From: Tritrichomonas musculus
Taxonomy: Eukaryota; Parabasalia; Tritrichomonadida; Tritrichomonadidae
Assembly: GCA_039105265.1 (NCBI GenBank)
Contig: JAPFFF010000392.1
Coordinates: 1 to 23,837 of the forward strand
Direction of reading: 5' to 3'
Length of the DNA: 23,837 nt
Part shown: positions 9,001 through 17,806 of the stretch, piece by piece
Numbering within the stretch: position 1 is the stretch's first letter
Layout: the number at the start of each line of letters is the position of its first letter
Made by a program: the position numbers and the translations under genes
The notes under the pieces: model-generated
The model's database searches: none
The model's input: the letters and a program-made list of their open reading frames with translations, nothing else
What the model was told of the DNA's origin: nothing

Positions 9001-9814
9001 TAAAATGTTCTTCAGTGAAATTTTCCATTAATTTATTATAAACTTCAGGTGTTAATGGTTTAGAATGCCATTGACCTTTAACTTTAAATTCTATTTTGTA
9101 TTTATCCATTGGTAATGGGTCAATGTATTCCTGAAAGAAATTTTTAAGTAATGGAAACATTAATTTTTTGCCTTTATTGTTTAAAAGTTCAAAATTAATT
9201 TCCCAATTAGTAGGTGTTTTATATAATGATTTCATCATATCATCCACTAATGTTTGTTGTTCGTCATCTAATTTTTGCCATTCTTTAAATGATTTAATAT
9301 TACGTAAATTAATATCTTTTGGTTTTTCTTCGGGGAAAAATTCCTCATCATTTAATGCATCAGCTGGCGGTGAATTATATAATAAATCACTTCTCCAAAA
9401 TTCACGAATATCTTTGGAATGTTTCATTAATTCATCAAGAAATGAAGAATCTTTTTTATGTAAATCACGGTTGAATTTTTCATGTAAACGTTGACGGTTG
9501 AAATCATCAAGTGAATCTTGAATTTTGTATTTATTTAAATTTTTGAATAAATAATCATCTGAATCTATGTAACGTTTAAGTGGTTTCGGTGATGGAATAT
9601 TTAAACCTTTCACGAACCAATACATGGAATTATAATTATTTTCTCCATCATATCCTTTATTTAAAATATCTGAAACTAACATTTCAATTAAATTTTCACG
9701 TAAATCATTTTCATTATCAAATTCATTTTTCCAATCATTGATTGTTAAATTTTCATTATATAATAAATTTGATAACTCAATTAATTTATTTGTTGGCGTG
9801 TTATCTAACGACAT
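6011..9814 (-). CDS. POLB: Protein-primed family B DNA polymerase of the Polinton
   Basis: A 1267-aa protein expected to replicate the element from its termini by protein priming. The 3'-5' exonuclease motifs are present: Exo I DFEAD at 607, Exo II NLAYDF at 658, Exo III YCKQDV at 787. Polymerase motif A DFDAVSLYPS is at 875, motif B NSCYGK at 1019, motif C DTDS at 1114, and a KMYIDK (KxY-type) motif lies further on. All key residues are visible. The first ~600 residues precede the exonuclease. Their start is charged and helical; around 396-491 is DCCFVYALKQTG followed by EDHYF, which recalls a papain- or OTU-like Cys/His pair. That reading is speculative. The start at 9814 is preceded by an upstream block nearly identical to that of the 160-aa gene. 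Confidence 0.95.
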   Translation of the reverse strand: MSLDNTPTNKLIELSNLLYNENLTINDWKNEFDNENDLRENLIEMLVSDILNKGYDGENNYNSMYWFVKGLNIPSPKPLKRYIDSDDYLFKNLNKYKIQDSLDDFNRQRLHEKFNRDLHKKDSSFLDELMKHSKDIREFWRSDLLYNSPPADALNDEEFFPEEKPKDINLRNIKSFKEWQKLDDEQQTLVDDMMKSLYKTPTNWEINFELLNNKGKKLMFPLLKNFFQEYIDPLPMDKYKIEFKVKGQWHSKPLTPEVYNKLMENFTEEHFIFDLDEIPAEFTGFISGDNADLPDWSLFSSLRFSKYLHKDRVRKDVGGSFFNYIANDKVPKKVIEYLKRLQIFDSLVDEKVTVLEEAKEFTRSYYDNFTGDLEYETIEIPAKITKTAKQREELNDCCFVYALKQTGYYSDDILNQIRLRINNRYLSQGSIEKICQEFKIHIKLTYIDDSSDRKNKKTTVQQCKNKVRKSYLGVKDAEPQRTHTFNVYEDHYFIEEKTPFSTYYIKNLHKNLDDDKYNKEYKQEHWIKARYYISSSNLVRELMKQGYFNPITYGQYRILKTVFYHEFDKDLTNINLEYEPEYCTKLIAPKIVKESENKTDPTYWYADFEADVSGNIHKPFMCVLQSQNGKINECFKGETCNKQFLDFLPDNAVVYFHNLAYDFRMFASLVNIKNTIIKGTKLMKANVEYNDKKILFKDSLPMLNCKLSQLPSMFNLGINVQKEIFPYKYYTLERLNTNKGVINDAGLNEDQKWTTDDYELFKSNIDKIPKCRIDENHFDMWSYAEFYCKQDVNILRLGFNEFRNGFIKDFSIDPFNFISISSLANEVFNQRVYYPNGNLYKLGGHVRKFCSKAVYGGRCMTAYNKKWHILKLICDFDAVSLYPSAMARLYTVEGKPEVIKPEQLNLEFLSKQGAYIVEIKITKVNKHYPFPLIVRKVNGLNLNDDNLKEGETLNIIVDNISLEDLIEFQKIEFEFIRGYYWAGKRDYTIQKEIKKIFNKRLEYKKQHNPLQQLYKLIMNSCYGKTIEKPVDKDIKYMNDDDFEKYWIKNYNKIIEDTLIESRKTPIHAVKVIKQIENHFNFSLLGIQVLSMSKRIMNEVMCLAYDLGCHIYYQDTDSMHIEVDDLPRLVNGFKEKYNRELIGTNLGQFHSDFPTINGHDEMPKSIESYFLMKKMYIDKLQDSTGEIDYMIRGKGLTQNSIKYAYKEFGNDPMKLYESLFNGNAQTFDLTKGQPCFSMNKNMTVSTLKKFERKIKTTYEEGKHEDYFK

Positions 9815-9890
9815 ATTTTTATATTAGATAAAAAAATAAAAAATAAAAAATTAATTAGATTTATTTTTGAGACATGTGATATAAAAATAA
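9815..9890 (-). promoter_or_regulatory. Polymerase upstream region, copy 1 of a shared block
   Basis: Immediately upstream of the polymerase ATG lies ATTTTTATATTAGATAAAAAA, then A/T filler, then TTAGATTTATTTTT and AGACATGTGATATAAAAATAA (plus-strand orientation). The same parts in the same order and spacing occur upstream of the 160-aa gene. Conservation against otherwise variable A/T sequence suggests a shared promoter or 5' UTR. The region also separates the polymerase from the 160-aa stop by only 4 further bases. Confidence 0.6.
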
Positions 9891-9894
9891 TTAT

Positions 9895-10377
9895 TCAATT
9901 AAAATTTAATTTTAATAATTCCATTATTTCATAATCGTCAATATTTAAAAATCTTTCAACCGTTTCTGGTATATTTTCATCATTAAATAGAAACATAAAT
10001 TTCTTTTCCATATCGAATTCATGAAGTGTGCAATGCATGAAATCCCAAATATTACAATGATGGAATAATTTATTCGGTTCGTTTTCGTAAGCATAAAGAA
10101 AATGATAAATTCCGCAAATGAAAGTTAAAACACCGTTAAATGTACAAACTTCGTTACACTTTTCATTATTTAAAATTCTTTTGGTCAATAATGTATTTTC
10201 ATTTTGTCGCTTCTCTTTATCATTCATATCAGGATTTACGTATTCATAATATAAATCTGTTATTTCATCAGTACGCTTTACAATTTGTTTTAACATTTTA
10301 CGATTTATTGTTTTATAATATTTATTAATTTGTTTATATAATTTATTCATTTTGTCATCAACAATTGATATAGTCAT
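9895..10377 (-). CDS. Polinton orphan protein, 160 aa
   Basis: Not recognised. It is mainly helical: a lysine-rich N-terminal half (KMNKLYKQINKYYKTINRKM) and a C-terminal half rich in aromatic residues, cysteine and histidine (CNIWDFMHCTLHEFDM), which could bind metal but shows no standard finger spacing. It is read in the same direction as the polymerase, with an 80-bp gap, and has nearly the same upstream sequence. This suggests co-expression with replication. No signal peptide or membrane segment is obvious. Confidence 0.65.
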   Translation of the reverse strand: MTISIVDDKMNKLYKQINKYYKTINRKMLKQIVKRTDEITDLYYEYVNPDMNDKEKRQNENTLLTKRILNNEKCNEVCTFNGVLTFICGIYHFLYAYENEPNKLFHHCNIWDFMHCTLHEFDMEKKFMFLFNDENIPETVERFLNIDDYEIMELLKLNFN

Positions 10378-10451
10378 ATTTTTATATTAGATAAAAAATT
10401 AAATTAAAATAAAATTAGATTTATTTTTTTAGACATGTGATATAAAAATAA
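10378..10451 (-). promoter_or_regulatory. 160-aa gene upstream region, copy 2 of the shared block
   Basis: The sequence begins ATTTTTATATTAGATAAAAAA directly upstream of the ATG and ends in AGACATGTGATATAAAAATAA, matching 9815-9890 at both ends with only the A/T filler differing. On the coding strand this gives ATATCACATGTCT, whose TCACA fits the loose trichomonad Inr consensus (TCA, pyrimidine, W), though about 60 bp from the ATG. Confidence 0.6.
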
Positions 10452-10480
10452 ATGATAAAATAATTTTATAAAAATTATTT

Positions 10481-10833
10481 GGAATCTGCGGACGGTTATT
10501 TAAAAAATATTTGGAGAACGTTTATTTATAAAAATTATTTGGAATCTGCGGACGGTTATTAAAAAATTTTGGAGAACGTTTATTTATAAAATTTTTTGAG
10601 TTTAATTTTCTGAGCCTATTGAATTATAAAATTTTATTAAAATTGGAATCTGCGGACGGTTAGATGATATTTCAATGATCCGCAGCGGTTAGCAGATTAA
10701 TATTTCATGAAAAAATACGTTATTTTTTTAAAAATATATGTAGAATCTGCGGACGGTTATAAAATTTATTCGTTAATTGGAATCTGCGGACGGTTATAAA
10801 ATTTATTCGTTAATTGGAATCTGCGGACGGTTA
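10481..10833 (+). repeat. Cluster of six copies of a GC-rich 18-bp motif
   Basis: GGAATCTGCGGACGGTTA occurs at 10481, 10541, 10645, 10742 (first base A), 10779 and 10816, always in the same orientation. Two spacings repeat: about 60 bp for the first pair, which also shares TTTGGAGAACGTTTATTTA, and 37 bp for the last three. Between them, 10676-10699 holds partial inverted matches (ATCCGCAGCGGTTAGCAGATT). No ORF crosses the cluster. The motif stands out as a G/C island in very A/T-rich DNA near the likely end of the Polinton, so a replication, packaging or protein-binding role is possible (inference). Confidence 0.85.
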
Positions 10834-11002
10834 ATAAAAGTAAATTTAATCATTTACGTATAAAATTTATGATTTCAATTTTTGACTTTTGAGATTTGAG
10901 GATAAAATTTATGAAAAAAATTTATGAAGGGGTGATGAATCAGTGGTGTTGTAAAATTAAATAATATGTTCGGGTTTAAAGTTATGATTTTAAATTCTTG
11001 AG
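10834..11002. other. A/T-rich spacer before the hairpin, no gene seen
   Basis: No ORF or recognisable RNA. The stretch has two ATAAAATTTATGA-like words and a G-rich patch (GAAGGGGTGATG) but no clear repeat. Confidence 0.4.
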
Positions 11003-11041
11003 TTACTGGGGTTTTAGGACGAAGTCCTAAAATCACAGTAA
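11003..11041. repeat. Long hairpin at the Polinton/satellite junction
   Basis: TTTTAGGAC (11012-11020) and GTCCTAAAA (11024-11032) are perfect inverted arms around a GAA loop. The stem continues outward through a G.T wobble, a G-C pair and one mismatch to TTACTG (11003-11008) and CAGTAA (11036-11041). The whole is an 18-position stem with one mismatch. It ends a few bases before the first decayed satellite units. It could be a terminator, a cruciform, or a trace of an element end. Confidence 0.7.
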
Positions 11042-11047
11042 ATACAT

Positions 11048-11207
11048 ACGACGAAAATCAGTAACATATAGAGAACAAAATCAGAAACAAATGTCAACAA
11101 AAACAATAATAAATGTCAACGAAATCAATGACGAATATCAACAAAATCAACAACCAATGTCGAAAAAAAAGCTGTTTTAAATAATGAATAAAGATAGAAA
11201 CAAATAC
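11048..11207 (+). repeat. Decayed left edge of the 23-bp satellite
   Basis: Words such as GAACAAAATCAGAAACAAATG, TCAACAAAAACAATAATAAA and TCAACGAAATCAATGACGAA follow one another at 22-23 bp and align to the satellite unit (AACAAAAGCAGTGATAAA) with many changes. A non-repeat patch (about 11156-11200) separates them from the clean array. Confidence 0.6.
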
Positions 11208-14200
11208 TGAACAAAAGCAGCGATAAATTCTAAACAAAAGCAGTGATAAATACTGAACAAAAGCAGTGATAAATACTGAACAAAAGCAGTGATAAATTCT
11301 ATACAAAAGCAGTGATAAATACTGAACAAAAGCAGTGATAAATACTGAACAAAAGCAGTGATAAATACTGAACAAAAGCAGTGATAAATTCTGAACAAAA
11401 GCAGTGATAAATACTGAACAAAAGCAGTGATAAATTCTGAACAAAAGCAGTGATAAATACTGAACAAAAGCAGTGATAAATTCTGAACAAAAGCAGTGAT
11501 AAATACTGAACAAAAGCAGTGATAAATTCTGAACAAAAGCAGTGATAAATTCTAAACAAAAGCAGTGATAAATACTGAACAAAAGCAGTGATAAATTCTG
11601 AACAAAAGCAGTGATAAATTCTATACAAAAGCAGTGATAAATACTGAACAAAAGCAGTGATAAATACTGAACAAAAGCAGTGATAAATACTGAACAAAAG
11701 CAGTGATAAATTCTATACAAAAGCAGTGATAAATACTGAACAAAAGCAGCAATGAATTCTAAACAAAAGCAGTGATAAATTCTAAACAAAAGTAGTGATA
11801 AATTCTGAACAAAAGCAGTGATAAATTCTGAACAAAAGCAGCGATAAATACTGAACAAAAGCAGTGATAAATTCTGAACAAAAGCAGTGATAAATACTGA
11901 ACAAAAGCAGCAATGAATTCTAAACAAAAGCAGTGATAAATTCTAAACAAAAGCAGTGATAAATTCTAAACAAAAGTAGTGATAAATTCTGAACAAAAGC
12001 AGTGATAAATTCTGAACAAAAGCAGTGATAAATACTGAACAAAAGCAGTGATAAATTCTAAACAAAAGCAGTGATAAATTCTAAACAAAAGTAGTGATAA
12101 ATTCTGAACAAAAGCAGTGATAAATACTGAACAAAAGCAGTGATAAATACTGAACAAAAGCAGTGATAAATTCTGAACAAAAGCAGTGATAAATACTGAA
12201 CAAAAGCAGTGATAAATTCTATACAAAAGCAGTGATAAATACTGAACAAAAGCAGTGATAAATTCTATACAAAAGCAGTGATAAATACTGAACAAAAGCA
12301 GCGATAAATTCTAAACAAAAGCAGTGATAAATACTGAACAAAAGCAGTGATAAATACTGAACAAAAGCAGTGATAAATTCTATACAAAAGCAGTGATAAA
12401 TACTGAACAAAAGCAGTGATAAATACTGAACAAAAGCAGTGATAAATACTGAACAAAAGCAGTGATAAATACTGAACAAAAGCAGTGATAAATTCTGAAC
12501 AAAAGCAGTGATAAATTCTGAACAAAAGCAGTGATAAATTCTGAACAAAAGCAGTGATAAATACTGAACAAAAGCAGTGATAAATTCTGAACAAAAGCAG
12601 TGATAAATTCTGAACAAAAGCAGTGATAAATTCTGAACAAAAGCAGTGATAAATACTGAACAAAAGCAGTGATAAATTCTGAACAAAAGCAGTGATAAAT
12701 TCTGAACAAAAGCAGTGATAAATTCTAAACAAAAGCAGTGATAAATACTGAACAAAAGCAGTGATAAATACTGAACAAAAGCAGTGATAAATTCTATACA
12801 AAAGCAGTGATAAATACTGAACAAAAGCAGTGATAAATACTGAACAAAAGCAGTGATAAATACTGAACAAAAGCAGTGATAAATACTGAACAAAAGCAGT
12901 GATAAATTCTGAACAAAAGCAGTGATAAATTCTGAACAAAAGCAGTGATAAATTCTGAACAAAAGCAGTGATAAATACTGAACAAAAGCAGTGATAAATT
13001 CTGAACAAAAGCAGTGATAAATTCTGAACAAAAGCAGTGATAAATTCTGAACAAAAGCAGTGATAAATTCTGAACAAAAGCAGCGATAAATACTGAACAA
13101 AAGCAGTGATAAATACTGAACAAAAGCAGTGATAAATACTGAACAAAAGCAGCGATAAATTCTGAACAAAAGCAGTGATAAATTCTGAACAAAAGCAGTG
13201 ATAAATTCTGAACAAAAGCAGTGATAAATTCTGAACAAAAGCAGTGATAAATTCTGAACAAAAGCAGTGATAAATTCTGAACAAAAGCAGTGATAAATTC
13301 TATACAAAAGCAGCGATAAATTCTGAACAAAAGCAGTGATAAATACTGAACAAAAGCAGCAATGAATTCTAAACAAAAGCAGTGATAAATTCTAAACAAA
13401 AGTAGTGATAAATTCTGAACAAAAGCAGTGATAAATTCTGAACAAAAGCAGTGATAAATTCTGAACAAAAGCAGTGATAAATTCTGAACAAAAGCAGTGA
13501 TAAATTCTGAACAAAAGCAGTGATAAATTCTGAACAAAAGCAGTGATAAATTCTGAACAAAAGCAGTGATAAATTCTGAACAAAAGCAGTGATAAATTCT
13601 GAACAAAAGCAGTGATAAATTCTGAACAAAAGCAGTGATAAATTCTGAACAAAAGCAGTGATAAATTCTGAACAAAAGCAGTGATAAATTCTGAACAAAA
13701 GCAGTGATAAATTCTGAACAAAAGCAGTGATAAATTCTATACAAAAGCAGCGATAAATTCTGAACAAAAGCAGTGATAAATACTGAACAAAAGCAGCAAT
13801 GAATTCTAAACAAAAGCAGTGATAAATTCTAAACAAAAGTAGTGATAAATTCTGAACAAAAGCAGTGATAAATTCTGAACAAAAGCAGTGATAAATTCTG
13901 AACAAAAGCAGTGATAAATACTGAACAAAAGCAGTGATAAATTCTGAACAAAAGCAGTGATAAATTCTGAACAAAAGCAGTGATAAATTCTGAACAAAAG
14001 CAGTGATAAATTCTGAACAAAAGCAGTGATAAATTCTGAACAAAAGCAGTGATAAATTCTGAACAAAAGCAGTGATAAATACTGAACAAAAGCAGCAATG
14101 AATTCTAAACAAAAGCAGTGATAAATTCTGAACAAAAGCAGTGATAAATACTGAACAAAAGCAGTGATAAATTCTGAACAAAAGCAGTGATAAATTCTGA

Positions 14201-17049
14201 ACAAAAGCAGTGATAAATTCTGAACAAAAGCAGTGATAAATTCTGAACAAAAGCAGTGATAAATTCTGAACAAAAGCAGCGATAAATTCTGAACAAAAGC
14301 AGTGATAAATACTGAACAAAAGCAGCAATGAATTCTAAACAAAAGCAGTGATAAATTCTAAACAAAAGTAGTGATAAATTCTGAACAAAAGCAGTGATAA
14401 ATTCTGAACAAAAGCAGTGATAAATTCTGAACAAAAGCAGTGATAAATACTGAACAAAAGCAGCGATAAATTCTGAACAAAAGCAGTGATAAATTCTGAA
14501 CAAAAGCAGTGATAAATTCTGAACAAAAGCAGTGATAAATACTGAACAAAAGCAGTGATAAATACTGAACAAAAGCAGTGATAAATTCTATACAAAAGCA
14601 GTGATAAATACTGAACAAAAGCAGTGATAAATTCTGAACAAAAGCAGTGATAAATTCTGAACAAAAGCAGTGATAAATTCTGAACAAAAGCAGTGATAAA
14701 TTCTGAACAAAAGCAGTGATAAATTCTGAACAAAAGCAGCGATAAATACTGAACAAAAGCAGTGATAAATACTGAACAAAAGCAGTGATAAATACTGAAC
14801 AAAAGCAGCGATAAATTCTGAACAAAAGCAGTGATAAATTCTGAACAAAAGTAGTGATAAATTCTGAACAAAAGCAGTGATAAATTCTGAACAAAAGCAG
14901 TGATAAATTCTGAACAAAAGCAGTGATAAATACTGAACAAAAGCAGTGATAAATTCTGAACAAAAGCAGTGATAAATTCTGAACAAAAGCAGTGATAAAT
15001 TCTGAACAAAAGCAGTGATAAATTCTGAACAAAAGCAGTGATAAATTCTGAACAAAAGCAGTGATAAATTCTGAACAAAAGCAGTGATAAATACTGAACA
15101 AAAGCAGTGATAAATTCTGAACAAAAGCAGTGATAAATTCTGAACAAAAGCAGTGATAAATACTGAACAAAAGCAGTGATAAATTCTGAACAAAAGCAGT
15201 GATAAATTCTAAACAAAAGCAGTGATAAATACTGAACAAAAGCAGTGATAAATTCTGAACAAAAGCAGTGATAAATTCTGAACAAAAGCAGTGATAAATT
15301 CTGAACAAAAGCAGTGATAAATTCTGAACAAAAGCAGTGATAAATTCTGAACAAAAGCAGCGATAAATACTGAACAAAAGCAGTGATAAATACTGAACAA
15401 AAGCAGTGATAAATACTGAACAAAAGCAGCGATAAATTCTGAACAAAAGCAGTGATAAATACTGAACAAAAGCAGTGATAAATACTGAACAAAAGCAGTG
15501 ATAAATTCTAAACAAAAGCAGTGATAAATACTGAACAAAAGCAGTGATAAATTCTGAACAAAAGCAGTGATAAATTCTGAACAAAAGCAGTGATAAATTC
15601 TGAACAAAAGCAGTGATAAATTCTGAACAAAAGCAGTGATAAATTCTGAACAAAAGCAGCGATAAATACTGAACAAAAGCAGTGATAAATACTGAACAAA
15701 AGCAGTGATAAATACTGAACAAAAGCAGCGATAAATTCTGAACAAAAGCAGTGATAAATACTGAACAAAAGCAGTGATAAATACTGAACAAAAGCAGCGA
15801 TAAATTCTGAACAAAAGCAGCGATAAATTCTGAACAAAAGCAGTGATAAATTCTAAACAAAAGCAGTGATAAATTCTGAACAAAAGCAGTGATAAATTCT
15901 ATACAAAAGCAGCGATAAATTCTGAACAAAAGCAGCGATAAATACTGAACAAAAGCAGTGATAAATTCTGAACAAAAGCAGTGATAAATTCTGAACAAAA
16001 GCAGTGATAAATTCTGAACAAAAGCAGTGATAAATTCTGAACAAAAGCAGTGATAAATTCTGAACAAAAGCAGTGATAAATTCTGAACAAAAGCAGTGAT
16101 AAATTCTGAACAAAAGCAGTGATAAATTCTGAACAAAAGCAGTGATAAATTCTGAACAAAAGCAGTGATAAATTCTGAACAAAAGCAGTGATAAATTCTG
16201 AACAAAAGCAGTGATAAATTCTGAACAAAAGCAGTGATAAATTCTGAACAAAAGCAGTGATAAATACTGAACAAAAGCAGTGATAAATACTGAACAAAAG
16301 CAGTGATAAATACTGAACAAAAGCAGTGATAAATTCTGAACAAAAGCAGTGATAAATACTGAACAAAAGCAGTGATAAATACTGAACAAAAGCAGTGATA
16401 AATACTGAACAAAAGCAGTGATAAATTCTGAACAAAAGCAGTGATAAATTCTGAACAAAAGCAGCGATAAATTCTAAACAAAAGCAGTGATAAATACTGA
16501 ACAAAAGCAGTGATAAATACTGAACAAAAGCAGCGATAAATTCTGAACAAAAGCAGTGATAAATTCTGAACAAAAGCAGTGATAAATACTGAACAAAAGT
16601 AGTGATAAATACTGAACAAAAGCAGTGATAAATACTGAACAAAAGCAGTGATAAATACTGAACAAAAGCAGCGATAAATTCTGAACAAAAGCAGCGATAA
16701 ATTCTGAACAAAAGCAGTGATAAATTCTAAACAAAAGCAGTGATAAATTCTGAACAAAAGCAGTGATAAATTCTATACAAAAGCAGCGATAAATTCTGAA
16801 CAAAAGCAGTGATAAATACTGAACAAAAGCAGCAATGAATTCTAAACAAAAGCAGTGATAAATTCTAAACAAAAGCAGTGATAAATTCTGAACAAAAGCA
16901 GTGATAAATACTGAACAAAAGCAGCGATAAATTCTGAACAAAAGCAGTGATAAATACTGAACAAAAGCAGCAATGAATTCTAAACAAAAGCAGTGATAAA
17001 TTCTAAACAAAAGCAGCGATAAATGCTGAATAAAAACAGCAACGAATAT
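11208..17049 (+). repeat. 23-bp satellite array, about 254 units
   Basis: The unit is TGAACAAAAGCAGTGATAAA plus TTC or TAC. Sampled unit starts at 11208, 11300, 11760, 12013, 13301, 13738, 14221, 15141, 16084, 16774, 16981 and 17027 all fall on the same phase modulo 23, so the block fits 254 units with no net length change. Variation is confined to a few positions: TTC or TAC, TGAAC/TAAAC/TATAC, and GCAGTGAT/GCAGCGAT/GTAGTGAT/GCAGCAATG. Blocks of variants recur, showing segmental copying within the array. There is no gene here: the minus strand lacks stops in every frame, so long apparent ORFs (up to 799 codons) are a by-product. Confidence 0.97.
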
Positions 17050-17095
17050 CTAACAAAAACAATAACAAATTCTAAACAAAAACAGCACCTTTATT
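17050..17095 (+). repeat. Decayed right edge of the satellite
   Basis: Units TAACAAAAACAATAACAAATTC and TAAACAAAAACAGCACC continue the pattern with 22-24 bp spacing, out of phase with the core and with many changes, before the repeat ends in plain A/T sequence. Confidence 0.6.
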
Positions 17096-17349
17096 TATTT
17101 CTTTAGCATTTTGTTCAACTTAATATAAATAAATTAAATATTAGATTTATATTCCTATTAAATGAGCCTAATATATATTATTTGCATTTTTAATTCTATA
17201 TGATATATATCATATTTAAACAATTAAAAAATAATCAATATCATAAATTAATATGACATTTTTCAACCAAATTACATTAATAAAAAGTATAATTGATTTT
17301 AAAAATCCAGCGTTATTATTAAAAATTGGTAACTTAAATGAATCTATGT
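17096..17349. other. A/T-rich spacer, no gene seen
   Basis: No supportable gene. The only structure seen is a perfect 18-bp palindrome, ATATGATATATATCATAT, at 17198-17215, which is weak evidence in such A/T-rich DNA. Confidence 0.4.
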
Positions 17350-17357
17350 CTCAAAAA

Positions 17358-17806
17358 CACTTTTTTTGTGGCTTGTTGTCAACGTTAACTTCGTTATTTC
17401 AACGTCAATGATCAATGATAAGTGTTTCGTTGAAAATTAGCATCCAAAAAAATGTCACTTTTTTATTTCTATCGTCGTTGATTTAAAATTAAATTATCAT
17501 TTCTGTAACATATATATATATTTAGTATTTATATAGATATGATAATGATATTTACTAATTTTTTCAAAATAATAATACTTTATTAAATCATACCAAATAT
17601 AAATTGAATTGATAAAGTTTTTTTCAGAAAAAGCTGTCCCTCAAAAAAATTCAACCTTTCAATAAGCATAATTTCAACGTTAACATGTCGTTATGACCAA
17701 ATTGAAACGGTTATAATCAACGGCTTTAAAGTCGTTGACGTTGACATTCAATTTAATATTATAACATTTTGTTCAACGATTTTAACGTCAACATTGGCCA
17801 ACCCTG
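17358..17806. mobile_element. Candidate hAT-type MITE, 449 bp
   Basis: The right end reads ATTGGCCAACCCTG, which in reverse is CAGGGTTGGCCAAT, a typical hAT terminus. The 8-mer CTCAAAAA lies directly outside both proposed ends (17350-17357 and 17807-17814), the length hAT elements duplicate on insertion. The left end (CACTTTTTTTGTGGCTTGTT, then GTCAACGTTAAC) matches the inverted right end only loosely, sharing CA, ACGTTAA and TCGTT. The interior is rich in AACGTTAAC and GTTGACGTTGAC words and has no ORF, as in a non-autonomous element. Caution: CTCAAAAA also occurs inside at 17640, so the flanking match could be chance. Confidence 0.45.

Larger units (their letters stand above)
1..11041. mobile_element. 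Maverick/Polinton element, right-hand part
   Basis: Two hallmark genes identify the family: a retroviral-type integrase (4411-6018) and a protein-primed family B DNA polymerase (6011-9814). Around them are a fibre-like protein and small proteins of the kind found in virus-like elements. The element runs off the left edge, so its left terminus and any capsid, protease and packaging ATPase genes are not visible. The right boundary is set tentatively at the hairpin ending at 11041, just before the satellite; no terminal inverted repeat can be shown because the other end is missing. The visible genes look whole, with no obvious breaks, which suggests a fairly young copy. Family known: Mavericks are present in very high copy number in Trichomonas vaginalis. 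Confidence 0.85.

Noticed and set aside
9168-9494. Plus-strand 108-codon frame
   Set aside because: Antisense shadow of the polymerase N-terminal region.
11094-17010. Many long minus-strand frames (up to 799 codons) coding for a hydrophobic repeat protein
   Set aside because: They are by-products of a 23-bp satellite unit that happens to lack stops on that strand; all three frames are open together and starts come only from a rare unit variant.
11208-17049. CRISPR array
   Set aside because: The 23-bp units are directly adjacent with no unique spacers, there are no cas genes, and the setting is eukaryotic.
17198-17215. 18-bp perfect palindrome ATATGATATATATCATAT as an operator
   Set aside because: Built almost wholly of A and T in an A/T-rich spacer, with no gene next to it.
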